NCBI RefSeq assembly: GCF_019132845.1
Contig: NZ_JAHSPR010000002.1
Coordinates: 62,001 to 126,000, forward strand
Direction of reading: 5' to 3'
DNA from: Advenella alkanexedens
GTDB taxonomy: Bacteria > Pseudomonadota > Gammaproteobacteria > Burkholderiales > Burkholderiaceae_B
Length of the DNA stretch: 64,000 bases
Positions 48,542 through 56,579 of the stretch are shown piece by piece. A program made the position numbers and the translations under genes. How positions within the stretch are numbered: the first letter of the stretch is position 1; every line of letters begins with the position of its first letter. Under the pieces are notes generated by a model that did not search any database, had not been told where the DNA came from, and worked only from the letters and a program-made list of their open reading frames with translations.

Positions 48542-49462
48542 ATGACAGTACTTAGAATTGTCAGTTATAACATTCACAAAGGGAAAACCGCCTTGGGGCG
48601 TCGCAGTTCACTGCTTGATCTAAGTGCAGGGCTTTCGGGCCTGAAAGCGGATCTGGTTTTTTTACAGGAAATCCAGGGGCGAAACGAAAAAGAGCGGCAC
48701 CAGCATGCCCAGCCTGCCTTATTGGCCGGACATTTGCATATGGAAGTGGCCTATGGGTGCAATGCCATCAGGAAAAAAACCGATCATGGCAATGCCCTGT
48801 TGTCCAAGTATGAAATTATTGACCATGAAAATGAGGATATTTCCGACCATAAGCTGGAGCAGCGTGGTGTTTTGCATGCCCGGGTAAAGATCGGTGAGCA
48901 TTGCATACATTGTTTTGTGGTGCATTTGGGGTTGTTTCACGGTAGCCGGATCCGTCAGGTTGCGGCTATTATCGAACGTATCAAGCGTTTGGTGCCCGAA
49001 GATGAACCCTTGATTATTGCCGGTGATTTCAATGACTGGAATGAAAAACTGGCTCCTTTTTTTGCCGAAGAGTTGGGTGTGCATGAGGTATTTGCCCAGA
49101 CACCGCTGCGGCTTGATGATGAACTGCCCCGCATGAAAGTTTCATTCAAGCGTCTTTGGGATACCTTCAGCTTCAGAAAGCTCATGGAGACTGAGAAAAA
49201 ACTGCGTTCCCAGCGGATGAAATTACCTGAGATTTCCCTGAAAACCTTGCCCAAGGTGCTTAAGCACCTGCAAGACCCCGAGGAATTGCCGCCAGCGCGC
49301 ACTTTTCCGGCGGCTTTCCCGTGGCTAAGGCTGGACAGGATGTACCAGCGCGGTTTTGAAATCCGTTCTGCCCAGGTATTAAAAGGCAGGCCCTGGAGCA
49401 AAATATCCGACCATGCCCCGATCTGCGTGGAGCTGGCATTGGCGAAACCCCAGGATGCGTAA
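48542..49462 (+). CDS. Endonuclease/exonuclease/phosphatase family protein
   Basis: A 306-aa protein of the EEP fold. Ser-Tyr-Asn-Ile-His at the start, Gln-Glu-Ile at ~42, Gly-Asp-Phe-Asn-Asp-Trp at ~161 and Ser-Asp-His-Ala-Pro at ~293 are the metal and phosphate residues. It resembles YbhP, usually coded with cardiolipin synthase ClsB, but no cls gene follows here. The substrate may be DNA, RNA or a lipid phosphodiester and cannot be told from sequence. Confidence 0.88.
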   Translation: MTVLRIVSYNIHKGKTALGRRSSLLDLSAGLSGLKADLVFLQEIQGRNEKERHQHAQPALLAGHLHMEVAYGCNAIRKKTDHGNALLSKYEIIDHENEDISDHKLEQRGVLHARVKIGEHCIHCFVVHLGLFHGSRIRQVAAIIERIKRLVPEDEPLIIAGDFNDWNEKLAPFFAEELGVHEVFAQTPLRLDDELPRMKVSFKRLWDTFSFRKLMETEKKLRSQRMKLPEISLKTLPKVLKHLQDPEELPPARTFPAAFPWLRLDRMYQRGFEIRSAQVLKGRPWSKISDHAPICVELALAKPQDA

Positions 49463-49470
49463 TCACCCGC

Positions 49471-49995
49471 TTACCGTTGGTCGTCCTGGTGGATATCCAG
49501 CGCTTCCAGAAAACGTGACACCATATTGTAGGCACCGATGGTGGCGGTCAGTTCCACCAGCTTCTGATTGTCATAATGCTTGCGGACGGCCTCAAAAATT
49601 TCTTTGGGAACCTGAATCTGCCGGGTCATTGAATCGGTGTAGGCCAGCACGGCGCGGGTTTGCTCATCAAATAAATCGCTGTTTTCCCAGTCGTCCAGGG
49701 CATCAAGCTGGGCTTGGGTGACGCCTTCTTTCAGGGCAATGGGAGCATGTTGGTCGGCTTCGTAGGGAGCGCCATTCAAGACCGCCACCCGCATAATAAT
49801 CAATTCACGGATATCACCGGGCAGAGTGCTTTTTTGACGTACCGCGGTCAGGTAATCCAACCAGCCCTGGGCAATGGCGGGGCTGTGCAACAGCATTTGG
49901 TATAAATGAATAACGCTGCCACGTTCGGCCACAATCTGGTCGACCAGGGGCTTGGTTTGTGGGGTGGTTAAATCGGCATAAGGTAAACGTGCCAT
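49471..49995 (-). CDS. Carboxymuconolactone decarboxylase (AhpD-like) family protein
   Basis: A 174-aa all-helical protein with the CMD/AhpD core at about residues 50-120. The Cys-x2-Cys redox pair of peroxidase-type members is absent (Asn-Gly-Ala-Pro-Tyr-Glu-Ala-Asp-Gln-His in that place), so it is not expected to act as a thiol peroxidase; a decarboxylase- or lactonase-like role is possible. It precedes the convergent aminotransferase's 3' side by 82 bases and reads the same way, after that gene. Confidence 0.85.
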   Translation of the reverse strand: MARLPYADLTTPQTKPLVDQIVAERGSVIHLYQMLLHSPAIAQGWLDYLTAVRQKSTLPGDIRELIIMRVAVLNGAPYEADQHAPIALKEGVTQAQLDALDDWENSDLFDEQTRAVLAYTDSMTRQIQVPKEIFEAVRKHYDNQKLVELTATIGAYNMVSRFLEALDIHQDDQR

Positions 49996-50077
49996 TAAAT
50001 GGTCTCTCCTGTTGTTTTGTGCATTTAATATATGTGGTTGCTCCCGTGGTAAAAACGGGAGCTGCGGTTAATTCATC

Positions 50078-51397
50078 TTATAAAACCTGCGATACCGTAT
50101 CGTTGAGCCGACTCACAATATCGCTAATGTCTGCTTCGGTGCAAATAAAGGGGGGGGCCAGCAAAATGTGATCGCCCAGGCGTCCGTCGATGGTGCCGCC
50201 CATGGGGTAGACCAGCAGGCCGTTTTCCTTGGCCTGTGCCTTGATTCGGGCATGGGTTTTAAGCGCCGGATCCAGGGGCTTTTTGCTTTCCCGGTCTTGC
50301 ACCAGTTCGATTCCCACAAACAGTCCGCGTCCACGAATGTCGCCAATATGCCCGTTACCGGAAAATGCCTGGCGTAGTTCATTGCGCAGTTGTTCGCCAC
50401 GCTGCAGCACATTGGCCAGCAGGTTTTGATCCTGTATGGTTTTTTGAACCGCCAGCGAAGCGGCACAGGCGGTGGCGTGACCAATATAAGTATGGCCATG
50501 CTGGAAAAAACCGCTGCCATTGACAATCACATCGTAAATTTTATCCGAGCACAGGGTTGCGCCAATCGGTTGGTAACCGGCCCCCAGGCCTTTGGCAATG
50601 GTAATAATGTCGGGTACCACACCGTCTTCTTCGCAGGCAAACAGGTGGCCGGTGCGGCCCATACCCGACATGACCTCATCAAGAATGAGCAAAACACCGT
50701 ATTTATCGCAAACCGCGCGGATTTTCTGAAGGTAGGTTTTTACCGGTGGCACGGCACCGGCTGTCGCGCCCACCACGGTTTCGGCCACAAAGGCGGCCAC
50801 GGTGGACGGCCCGAGCTCAAGAATTTTGTCTTCCAGCTCATGGGCCAGGCGGGAGGCATATTGTTCTTCGGACTCGTTGGGAAGCTGGTCACGGTAGGCA
50901 TAGCAGGGAGACACGTGATGCGCCTCTATGAGCAGGGGTAAAAAAGGCTGGCGTCGCCAGGCGTTGCCACCAATTGCCAGGGCGCCCAGTGTATTGCCGT
51001 GATAGCTTTGGCGGCGGGCAATAAAATGTCTGCGTTCGGTTTGGTCAATTTCCACAAAATACTGGCGTGCCAGCTTCAGGGCTGCTTCCACCGCTTCTGA
51101 GCCACCTGATACAAAATACACATGGTTAAGATTGCCTGGGGCCTTGTTTTGCAGAAAATCGGCCAGATCCTCGGCCACTTGCGTGGTAAAGAATGAAGTA
51201 TGTGCATAGGCAATGGTGTCAAGCTGCTGCTTGATGGCCTCAATCACGGCCGGATGTCCGTGCCCCAGGCATGAAACCGCTGCGCCGCCACAGGCATCGA
51301 TATAACTCTTTCCGTCCGAATCAAAAAGACGGATACCTTTACCGCCCACGGCTGTTTTCAGGGACACTTTGGGGTTACGGTGGAAAACATGGGTCAT
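50078..51397 (-). CDS. Class III PLP aminotransferase (aspartate aminotransferase family)
   Basis: A 439-aa enzyme of PLP fold type I. The Asp in Ile-Leu-Asp-Glu-Val-Met and the PLP lysine in Thr-Ile-Ala-Lys-Gly-Leu-Gly-Ala-Gly-Tyr are seen, plus Gly-Gly-Ser-Glu-Ala near residue 98. It moves an omega- or alpha-amino group to a keto acid; candidates are GABA, beta-alanine, diaminobutyrate or taurine, and the sequence does not decide. It is first of two co-directed genes with the CMD protein. An inverted repeat lies 102 bases upstream. Confidence 0.88.
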   Translation of the reverse strand: MTHVFHRNPKVSLKTAVGGKGIRLFDSDGKSYIDACGGAAVSCLGHGHPAVIEAIKQQLDTIAYAHTSFFTTQVAEDLADFLQNKAPGNLNHVYFVSGGSEAVEAALKLARQYFVEIDQTERRHFIARRQSYHGNTLGALAIGGNAWRRQPFLPLLIEAHHVSPCYAYRDQLPNESEEQYASRLAHELEDKILELGPSTVAAFVAETVVGATAGAVPPVKTYLQKIRAVCDKYGVLLILDEVMSGMGRTGHLFACEEDGVVPDIITIAKGLGAGYQPIGATLCSDKIYDVIVNGSGFFQHGHTYIGHATACAASLAVQKTIQDQNLLANVLQRGEQLRNELRQAFSGNGHIGDIRGRGLFVGIELVQDRESKKPLDPALKTHARIKAQAKENGLLVYPMGGTIDGRLGDHILLAPPFICTEADISDIVSRLNDTVSQVL

Positions 51398-51498
51398 TTT
51401 TCCGGGCTCCGGGTAAATCCCTGTATATAGGTGACAGGGAAGATAAAAATAAGCAAATACGGGCGGTATGGCCTGAATTTGCCGGTTCGGTGTAACGC

Positions 51499-51525
51499 GG
51501 TATAGATGTTCGACTATTCTATACC
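51499..51525. promoter_or_regulatory. Inverted repeat GGTATAGA / TCTATACC, possible operator
   Basis: An 8-bp perfect inverted repeat with an 11-base spacer, between the divergent aminotransferase and waaC genes. The two arms are about two helical turns apart, as expected for a dimeric regulator. It is 102 bases upstream of both starts. Confidence 0.45.
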
Positions 51526-51626
51526 TTAAGTGAAAATTTCAAAACTCCAAATATTAAAGTAAAATGCAGGCATCATGTATGGCCATAATCGGCAAAGGTG
51601 TTCCGTTTACTTTGACCAAAAATAAT

Positions 51627-52580
51627 ATGACAACAAAAATTCTTATTGTTCGCTCTTCCTCGCTGGGCGATCTGGTGCACATGCTGCCGGCCATTTCGGA
51701 TATTGCCAAACATGTTCCTGATGCGCAAATAGACTGGGTTGCTGAAGAGGCTTTTGCTGAAATTCCCGCCTGGCATCCTGCTGTGCATGAGGTTATCAAG
51801 GTGGCTCACCGTCGCTGGCGTAAAACCTGGTGGTCGGCGCCTACCCGGAAGGAAAGGGCCGAGCTCAAGCGTAAACTTAAAAGTACCCGATACGATGTTG
51901 TGCTGGATATGCAGGCCCTCATGAAATCCGCCTGGATTGTTCGTCAGGCCAAGGGGGTCAAGCATGGGCTGGACTGGAAATCTGCCCGGGAGTCCATGGC
52001 TTCCCTGTTTTATGATGTCAGGCATACCGTGGCTTTCTGGCAGCCTGCGGTTACCCGTCAACGTATGCTGGCAGCGGCGACTTTCAATTACCAGTACGAC
52101 GGCGAGCCCGATTTTGGCCTGCAAAAATTTACCGATGGCGTTGCCATCCAGGATTACGTCGTCATCATGCCCTCGGCCAGTCGTGAAGACAAGCTGTGGC
52201 CCGAGGCTGACTGGCATGCCGTATTCCGTGAATTGAATGCTGCCGGGCTAAGCCTGAAGCTGCTGGCCGGCAATGAAAAAGAAACCGAACGCGCCCGGGC
52301 GCTGGTACGTGACTTTCCCGATGCCGGGATTTTGCCCCGTATGTCCCTGACCGATGTGGCCCGTGTCATTGCACCTGCCCGCATGATGATTGGGCTTGAT
52401 AGCGGTCTGACGCATTTGTCCGCCGCGCTGGGTCGTCCTACAATTGGCATTTACAGCGCTTCCACCCCGGTCAGAACACCGCTGGTAGGCGCTGCCTTTA
52501 CGGCCAGTCTGGGTGACCGGGGCATTCCACCCACACGGGAAATGGTGTTATCCAAACTGAAACAGGCACTGGCAAGCTAA
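51627..52580 (+). CDS. waaC: Lipopolysaccharide heptosyltransferase I
   Basis: A 317-aa glycosyltransferase of family 9. It begins Lys-Ile-Leu-Ile-Val-Arg-Ser-Ser-Ser-Leu-Gly-Asp, where the Asp is the proposed catalytic base, and has Gly-Leu-Asp-Ser-Gly-Leu-Thr-His near 255 for the ADP-heptose. It adds the first heptose to Kdo in the LPS inner core at the cytoplasmic face. ATG at 51627 is preferred; the 21-residue extension upstream is not family-like. waaA follows after 2 bases. Confidence 0.94.
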   Translation: MTTKILIVRSSSLGDLVHMLPAISDIAKHVPDAQIDWVAEEAFAEIPAWHPAVHEVIKVAHRRWRKTWWSAPTRKERAELKRKLKSTRYDVVLDMQALMKSAWIVRQAKGVKHGLDWKSARESMASLFYDVRHTVAFWQPAVTRQRMLAAATFNYQYDGEPDFGLQKFTDGVAIQDYVVIMPSASREDKLWPEADWHAVFRELNAAGLSLKLLAGNEKETERARALVRDFPDAGILPRMSLTDVARVIAPARMMIGLDSGLTHLSAALGRPTIGIYSASTPVRTPLVGAAFTASLGDRGIPPTREMVLSKLKQALAS

Positions 52581-52582
52581 CC

Positions 52583-53944
52583 ATGAACCGATTCTTTTAT
52601 ACTAATACGCTGCGTCTGATTGCACCCATTGCATTATGGCTGCTAGAGCGTCGTGCCCGCAAGGCGGGCGGGAAATGGGACATTCGCGGTGATGAGCGTT
52701 TTGGCCGTTACCCTCATTCGGCACCTGCCGGTTCCAGCATTGCCCATGGTGATGATGAAGGCTATGCCGAAACCATTTTCACGTTCAGGCGCCCGGTGTG
52801 GGTGCATGCCGTCAGTCTTGGTGAAACCCGGGCTGCGCATCCCCTGATTCAGGCTTTGTTGGACCAGGGCTTTCCGGTTTTGTTAACCCATATGACAGCC
52901 ACTGGCAGGGCGCAAGGTGCCCGTATGTTTGCCGATGCGATTGGTCAGGGTATGTTGTGCCAGGCTTGGGTGCCCTATGATTTCCCCGAGGCAGTCAGGG
53001 GGTTTCTGGAGCACTGGAAGCCCCGTTGCGGCATTTTGATTGAACGTGAAATCTGGCCCAATATGGTGGCCGAGGCCAATCGCCAGAAAATGCCGCTGAT
53101 TGTGGCCAGTGCCCGGTTTTCCGAATCGGCCTACAAACAGGCCCATTGGCTGGGCAGCGTCATGCGTAATGCCCTGGCTGGACTGGATTTGGTGCTTACC
53201 CAAAGCCGTGTCGACTCTGCCCGGCTTGATGATCTGGGCGTCAAGCGCCTGCAAGTGGTTGGCAATCTGAAATTTGACCTTAATATTTCTTATAGCCAGG
53301 TACATGCAGGTCAAGTGGTACGCCAGGTTATCAACCGTCAGGTGGTGGCCATTGCCAGTACCCGGGACGGTGAAGAAGAGGGTTTTCTCAAGGTCATCAA
53401 GGCATTGGTTAAAAATCAAGAGCAACAGTCCCGGCAGGAAGCAGCGTCATCCTTGCCCCTGTTCATGATTATTCCCCGTCATCCACAACGGTTCCGGGAA
53501 GTGGAAACACTGATTCAGCAAAGTGGCCTTACGTACCGTTGCCGCTCGCAAAACCCCATCAATGATGATCTGAAAACCATCGATATTCTCTTGTGTGACA
53601 GTGTTGGGGACATGTTCTTTTATTACGCCATGTCCGATCTGGCGATTGTGGCAGGCAGTTTTGGCGAGTATGGTGGTCAGAACCATATTGAGCCCTGTGC
53701 CGTGGGAGTACCGGTCATTGTTGGCCCGCATACGGAAAATTTCCAGCAATCGGTGGAAGACGCCTTGTCGGAAGGGGCTGCCCGGCGTACCCAGAACGAA
53801 GAAGGGGCCATTAAACTGGCTCTTAAAATCCTGGGTAATGAAGAACAGCGGCTTGGCATGAGCAAAGCGGCCAAGCAGTGGTTATCATTGCATGAGGGGG
53901 CCACCGATCGTATCATGAGTGCCCTGAAACCTTATCTTCGTTAG
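52583..53944 (+). CDS. waaA: 3-deoxy-D-manno-octulosonic acid (Kdo) transferase
   Basis: A 453-aa family 30 glycosyltransferase with an N-terminal membrane anchor (about residues 5-22). The His-Ala-Val-Ser-Leu-Gly-Glu segment near 75 contains the catalytic Glu, and the C-terminal Gly-Ser-Phe-Gly-Glu-Tyr-Gly-Gly-Gln-Asn motif binds CMP-Kdo. It attaches Kdo to lipid A precursor. It has a ~30-residue hydrophilic insert after residue 45 compared with E. coli KdtA. It is 2 bases behind waaC. Confidence 0.94.
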   Translation: MNRFFYTNTLRLIAPIALWLLERRARKAGGKWDIRGDERFGRYPHSAPAGSSIAHGDDEGYAETIFTFRRPVWVHAVSLGETRAAHPLIQALLDQGFPVLLTHMTATGRAQGARMFADAIGQGMLCQAWVPYDFPEAVRGFLEHWKPRCGILIEREIWPNMVAEANRQKMPLIVASARFSESAYKQAHWLGSVMRNALAGLDLVLTQSRVDSARLDDLGVKRLQVVGNLKFDLNISYSQVHAGQVVRQVINRQVVAIASTRDGEEEGFLKVIKALVKNQEQQSRQEAASSLPLFMIIPRHPQRFREVETLIQQSGLTYRCRSQNPINDDLKTIDILLCDSVGDMFFYYAMSDLAIVAGSFGEYGGQNHIEPCAVGVPVIVGPHTENFQQSVEDALSEGAARRTQNEEGAIKLALKILGNEEQRLGMSKAAKQWLSLHEGATDRIMSALKPYLR

Positions 53945-53966
53945 TGTATTACCAGAGTTATCCATA

Positions 53967-54830
53967 ATGACCCTATTGCCCAGTGCAGGCATGCTGCAGA
54001 AAACCCTGTTTTCCGCCTTGCCTGACTTTTCTTCTATTGCCTGGGTTGAACAAATTGATTCAACCAACACTTTTCTGATGCAGGAAGCGCGCAACCTGCA
54101 GAGCCAGTGGGGGCGCCCGGCCCTGATTGGAGCCCATCACCAGCAAAAAGGTAAGGGACGTAGCGGGCGCAAATGGGTGGATAATGCGGGCGCCACCCTG
54201 ATGTTTTCCTGTGCGTATGATGTTTTCCTGCCGCCGGCGCAACTGCCCATGCTGGCACCGGTAGCCGGTATTGTGGCCTGTGAACAGTTGCGCAAGATGG
54301 TGGGCTCTGCCGCACAGGACCGTTTAAGCATGAAGTGGCCCAACGATATCCAGTTTGATGAGGGCAAACTCTCGGGTCTGCTGGTTGAATCGGTCAAGCC
54401 GGGAAATGGCCGGGTGAATGACCGTCATCATGTGGTGGTGGTGGGTATGGGAATGAACCTTTCCCAGGCTGAAGCGCTTAGCCAGGACCTGGGTCGCAAA
54501 GTGGCCGACTGGACTTCGGTTTTGATGAGCCTGAACCGGCAGGATGAACAGGCTGAGCACATTGCCCTGCTGGTTGCCCGTATTGCCCGTGCCTGGTCCG
54601 AGGCTTTTTCCCTTTACGAACAGGAAGGTTTCGCGCCGTTCCGGCAACGCCATGAAAGCCTGGATGCCCTTAAAACATGTGAGGTTAATGTGCTGTCTGG
54701 TGATAAAATTGTACTCACAGGCACTGCCAGGGGTTTAAATGACCAGGCATGCCTGGTGGTTGAAAACGGGCAGGGCCTGCATCTTGTCACCAACGGTGAT
54801 ATCAGCATTCGTGCCCGTACCCATACCTAG
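53967..54830 (+). CDS. birA: Biotin--[acetyl-CoA-carboxylase] ligase
   Basis: A 287-aa biotin protein ligase. The Lys-Gly-Arg-Ser-Gly-Arg-Lys-Trp motif near residue 65 binds biotinyl-AMP, and Lys-Trp-Pro-Asn-Asp is the second signature. The E. coli-type N-terminal helix-turn-helix is missing, so it does not repress biotin genes. It attaches biotin to the carrier subunit of acetyl-CoA carboxylase. It lies 9 bases before coaX, the arrangement known from Bordetella. Confidence 0.93.
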   Translation: MTLLPSAGMLQKTLFSALPDFSSIAWVEQIDSTNTFLMQEARNLQSQWGRPALIGAHHQQKGKGRSGRKWVDNAGATLMFSCAYDVFLPPAQLPMLAPVAGIVACEQLRKMVGSAAQDRLSMKWPNDIQFDEGKLSGLLVESVKPGNGRVNDRHHVVVVGMGMNLSQAEALSQDLGRKVADWTSVLMSLNRQDEQAEHIALLVARIARAWSEAFSLYEQEGFAPFRQRHESLDALKTCEVNVLSGDKIVLTGTARGLNDQACLVVENGQGLHLVTNGDISIRARTHT

Positions 54831-54839
54831 GAGCGCGCC

Positions 54840-55646
54840 ATGCTCATGCTACTGATCGACTCGGGCAATACCCGGGTAAAAGTCACTTACCTTATCAACC
54901 AATTCCGGCAAACCGAAGACCTTCTGGTGCTGGAGCACGACCATATAGACAAACTGCACGACTGGTGCAATACCTTGCCCGAAGTTCCTGTAAGGGCCAT
55001 TGGCGTTAACGTGGCCGGTGAAGTCATTGCACACAAAATCCAGCAGGCCCTGCCTGCTTCCTGTCCGCTTCAATGGCTGGCCGCGCAGGCGCAAACCCTG
55101 CACCTGAAAAACAGTTACCAACATCCCGAACAGCTGGGCGCCGACCGCTGGATGGGGCTCTTGGGGCTTTCCGAACATCGGCAACATCCCGAATTGCCTG
55201 CCATGCTGGTGAGCTTTGGTACGGCCACCACCGTTGACAGCATTGATGCCGACAACCTCTTCATGGGGGGGCTGATCTTTCCTGGTGTTATGCTCATGCG
55301 TGCCAGTTTGCATAAAGGGACCGCCAATCTGCCTGCCATCGACCTGCGTAAAAGTGAGGTACCCCCGGCTTTTCCGCATAATACCGAACAGGCGATCTTA
55401 AGTGGCATTATTGCCGCCCAGGCTGGAGCCATTGTGCGGCAATGGAAAGCCGTACTGGATAAAACCGCTCAGCCTCCCACCATTTTCGTGACCGGTGGTG
55501 CCCGGCATGGGGTATTGCCAGAGCTGCACCGTTTGCTTAACGACATCGCGCAGGTAAAGGGATTTGATACAATCACTTTGCAGGAAATTGAATCTCCCGT
55601 GCTGGATGGCTTGCGTATCTATGCACGGGCCGAATGGAATCATTAA
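54840..55646 (+). CDS. coaX: Type III pantothenate kinase
   Basis: A 268-aa ASKHA-fold kinase, first step of coenzyme A synthesis. The phosphate-binding Asp-Ser-Gly-Asn-Thr at residues 7-11, Gly-Ala-Asp-Arg-Trp near 100 and Gly-Thr-Ala-Thr-Thr near 125 are the three CoaX signatures. It is the ortholog of the Bordetella baf gene (Bvg accessory factor), and is next to birA as there. It needs a monovalent cation and is not inhibited by CoA in studied members. Confidence 0.94.
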   Translation: MLMLLIDSGNTRVKVTYLINQFRQTEDLLVLEHDHIDKLHDWCNTLPEVPVRAIGVNVAGEVIAHKIQQALPASCPLQWLAAQAQTLHLKNSYQHPEQLGADRWMGLLGLSEHRQHPELPAMLVSFGTATTVDSIDADNLFMGGLIFPGVMLMRASLHKGTANLPAIDLRKSEVPPAFPHNTEQAILSGIIAAQAGAIVRQWKAVLDKTAQPPTIFVTGGARHGVLPELHRLLNDIAQVKGFDTITLQEIESPVLDGLRIYARAEWNH

Positions 55647-55648
55647 TT

Positions 55649-55813
55649 ATGCGAACCTTGTTTTTTGTTATTTGGCTGGCCAATGGCCTGGTGTATGCAC
55701 ACGGGCAGGGCTGGGTGGGTAAACCGCCCAGTGAAATAAATCCGGGCGGGGCCGTCAAGCCACCCGTGGAATTCAAGTCGCATGCACTTAAAACAGGGCC
55801 TTTGGGCCAGTAA
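55649..55813 (+). CDS. 54-aa protein, likely truncated SPOR-type protein N-terminus
   Basis: A small frame starting 2 bases after the coaX stop. The first ~17 residues are hydrophobic (Leu-Phe-Phe-Val-Ile-Trp-Leu-Ala-Asn) and the following Gly-Gln-Gly-Trp-Val-Gly and Pro-rich part resemble the beginning of the SPOR-domain proteins that follow coaX in related bacteria, as I recall them. The SPOR domain itself is absent: the frame stops after 54 codons and the next gene starts 5 bases later. It is either a decayed remnant or a small membrane peptide. Confidence 0.5.
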   Translation: MRTLFFVIWLANGLVYAHGQGWVGKPPSEINPGGAVKPPVEFKSHALKTGPLGQ

Positions 55814-55818
55814 TAGCA

Positions 55819-56469
55819 ATGGCAATCAAAACAGAAAAAATCATCTTGAACGGGATGGCCGGCAATATGGATTGCGCCATCGACTGGCCCGATACCCCCA
55901 TCAGGGGCTGGGCCCTGGTGTTGCATCCGCATCCGCTGCATGAAGGTACGCGGGATAATAAAATTGTCACGACGGTGGCCCGGACATGTGCCCAGAACGG
56001 TCTGGTTGCCGTGCGTCCCAACTTCAGGGGCGTGGGTCTGTCTGAAGGTGAGTTCGATAAGGCTCATGGTGAAACCCGTGACATGCAAATGCTCATTGAA
56101 CAAATTGAACGGCTTTATCCCGAAGTGGGCCATAAAAAATGGGTGCTGGCCGGTTTTTCATTTGGTACGGCGGTGGCAGCCCAGCTGTATGCCGAACAAA
56201 AAGAGGCTCAGCATCAATTGCCCGATGCCATGATGCTGCTGGGGCCAGCCGTATGGCGGTTTCAATATCGTGATATTGAACTACCTGCCGATTTGCTGGT
56301 CGTACATGGTGAAAAAGATGAGGTTGTGCCTTTGCAGGAAGTTTTCGACTGGATCAGGCCTTATCAGATCCCGGTAACGGTGATTCCCGAGGCGACCCAT
56401 TTTTTTCATGGGTTCCTGATTCAATTGAAAAGATTGATACAAATTAAGCTGGACCAAATCCTGAAATAA
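55819..56469 (+). CDS. Alpha/beta hydrolase
   Basis: A 216-aa alpha/beta hydrolase without signal peptide. The nucleophile elbow is Gly-Phe-Ser-Phe-Gly near residue 115, the acid is probably Asp in Gly-Glu-Lys-Asp-Glu-Val-Val-Pro, and the base His is in Thr-His-Phe-Phe-His-Gly. The start His-Pro-His-Pro-Leu near 35 is a signature of the dienelactone-hydrolase-like COG2945 group. The substrate is unknown. Confidence 0.88.
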   Translation: MAIKTEKIILNGMAGNMDCAIDWPDTPIRGWALVLHPHPLHEGTRDNKIVTTVARTCAQNGLVAVRPNFRGVGLSEGEFDKAHGETRDMQMLIEQIERLYPEVGHKKWVLAGFSFGTAVAAQLYAEQKEAQHQLPDAMMLLGPAVWRFQYRDIELPADLLVVHGEKDEVVPLQEVFDWIRPYQIPVTVIPEATHFFHGFLIQLKRLIQIKLDQILK

Positions 56470-56504
56470 GCCAGTGCTGGCGTGGGTTTACCGGCAACAG
56501 GGCT

Positions 56505-56543
56505 TATAATAAACCGCAATGGCATGGTTTTTCATGCCATTGC
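56505..56543 (+). promoter_or_regulatory. dacC promoter -10 box and 5' leader hairpin
   Basis: A perfect TATAAT at 56505-56510 is followed by an 11-bp perfect stem, GCAATGGCATG at 56516-56526 with its complement at 56533-56543, loop of 6 bases. If the -10 is used, the mRNA begins at the hairpin, 36 bases before the dacC start. No good -35 is seen. Confidence 0.5.
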
Positions 56544-56579
56544 CTTATCTTACAACTCTAACCGGATACTGTTTTTTTT

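Noticed and set aside
49471..49995. AhpD alkylhydroperoxidase assignment
   Set aside because: The Cys-x2-Cys redox motif is missing, so only the wider carboxymuconolactone decarboxylase family is claimed.
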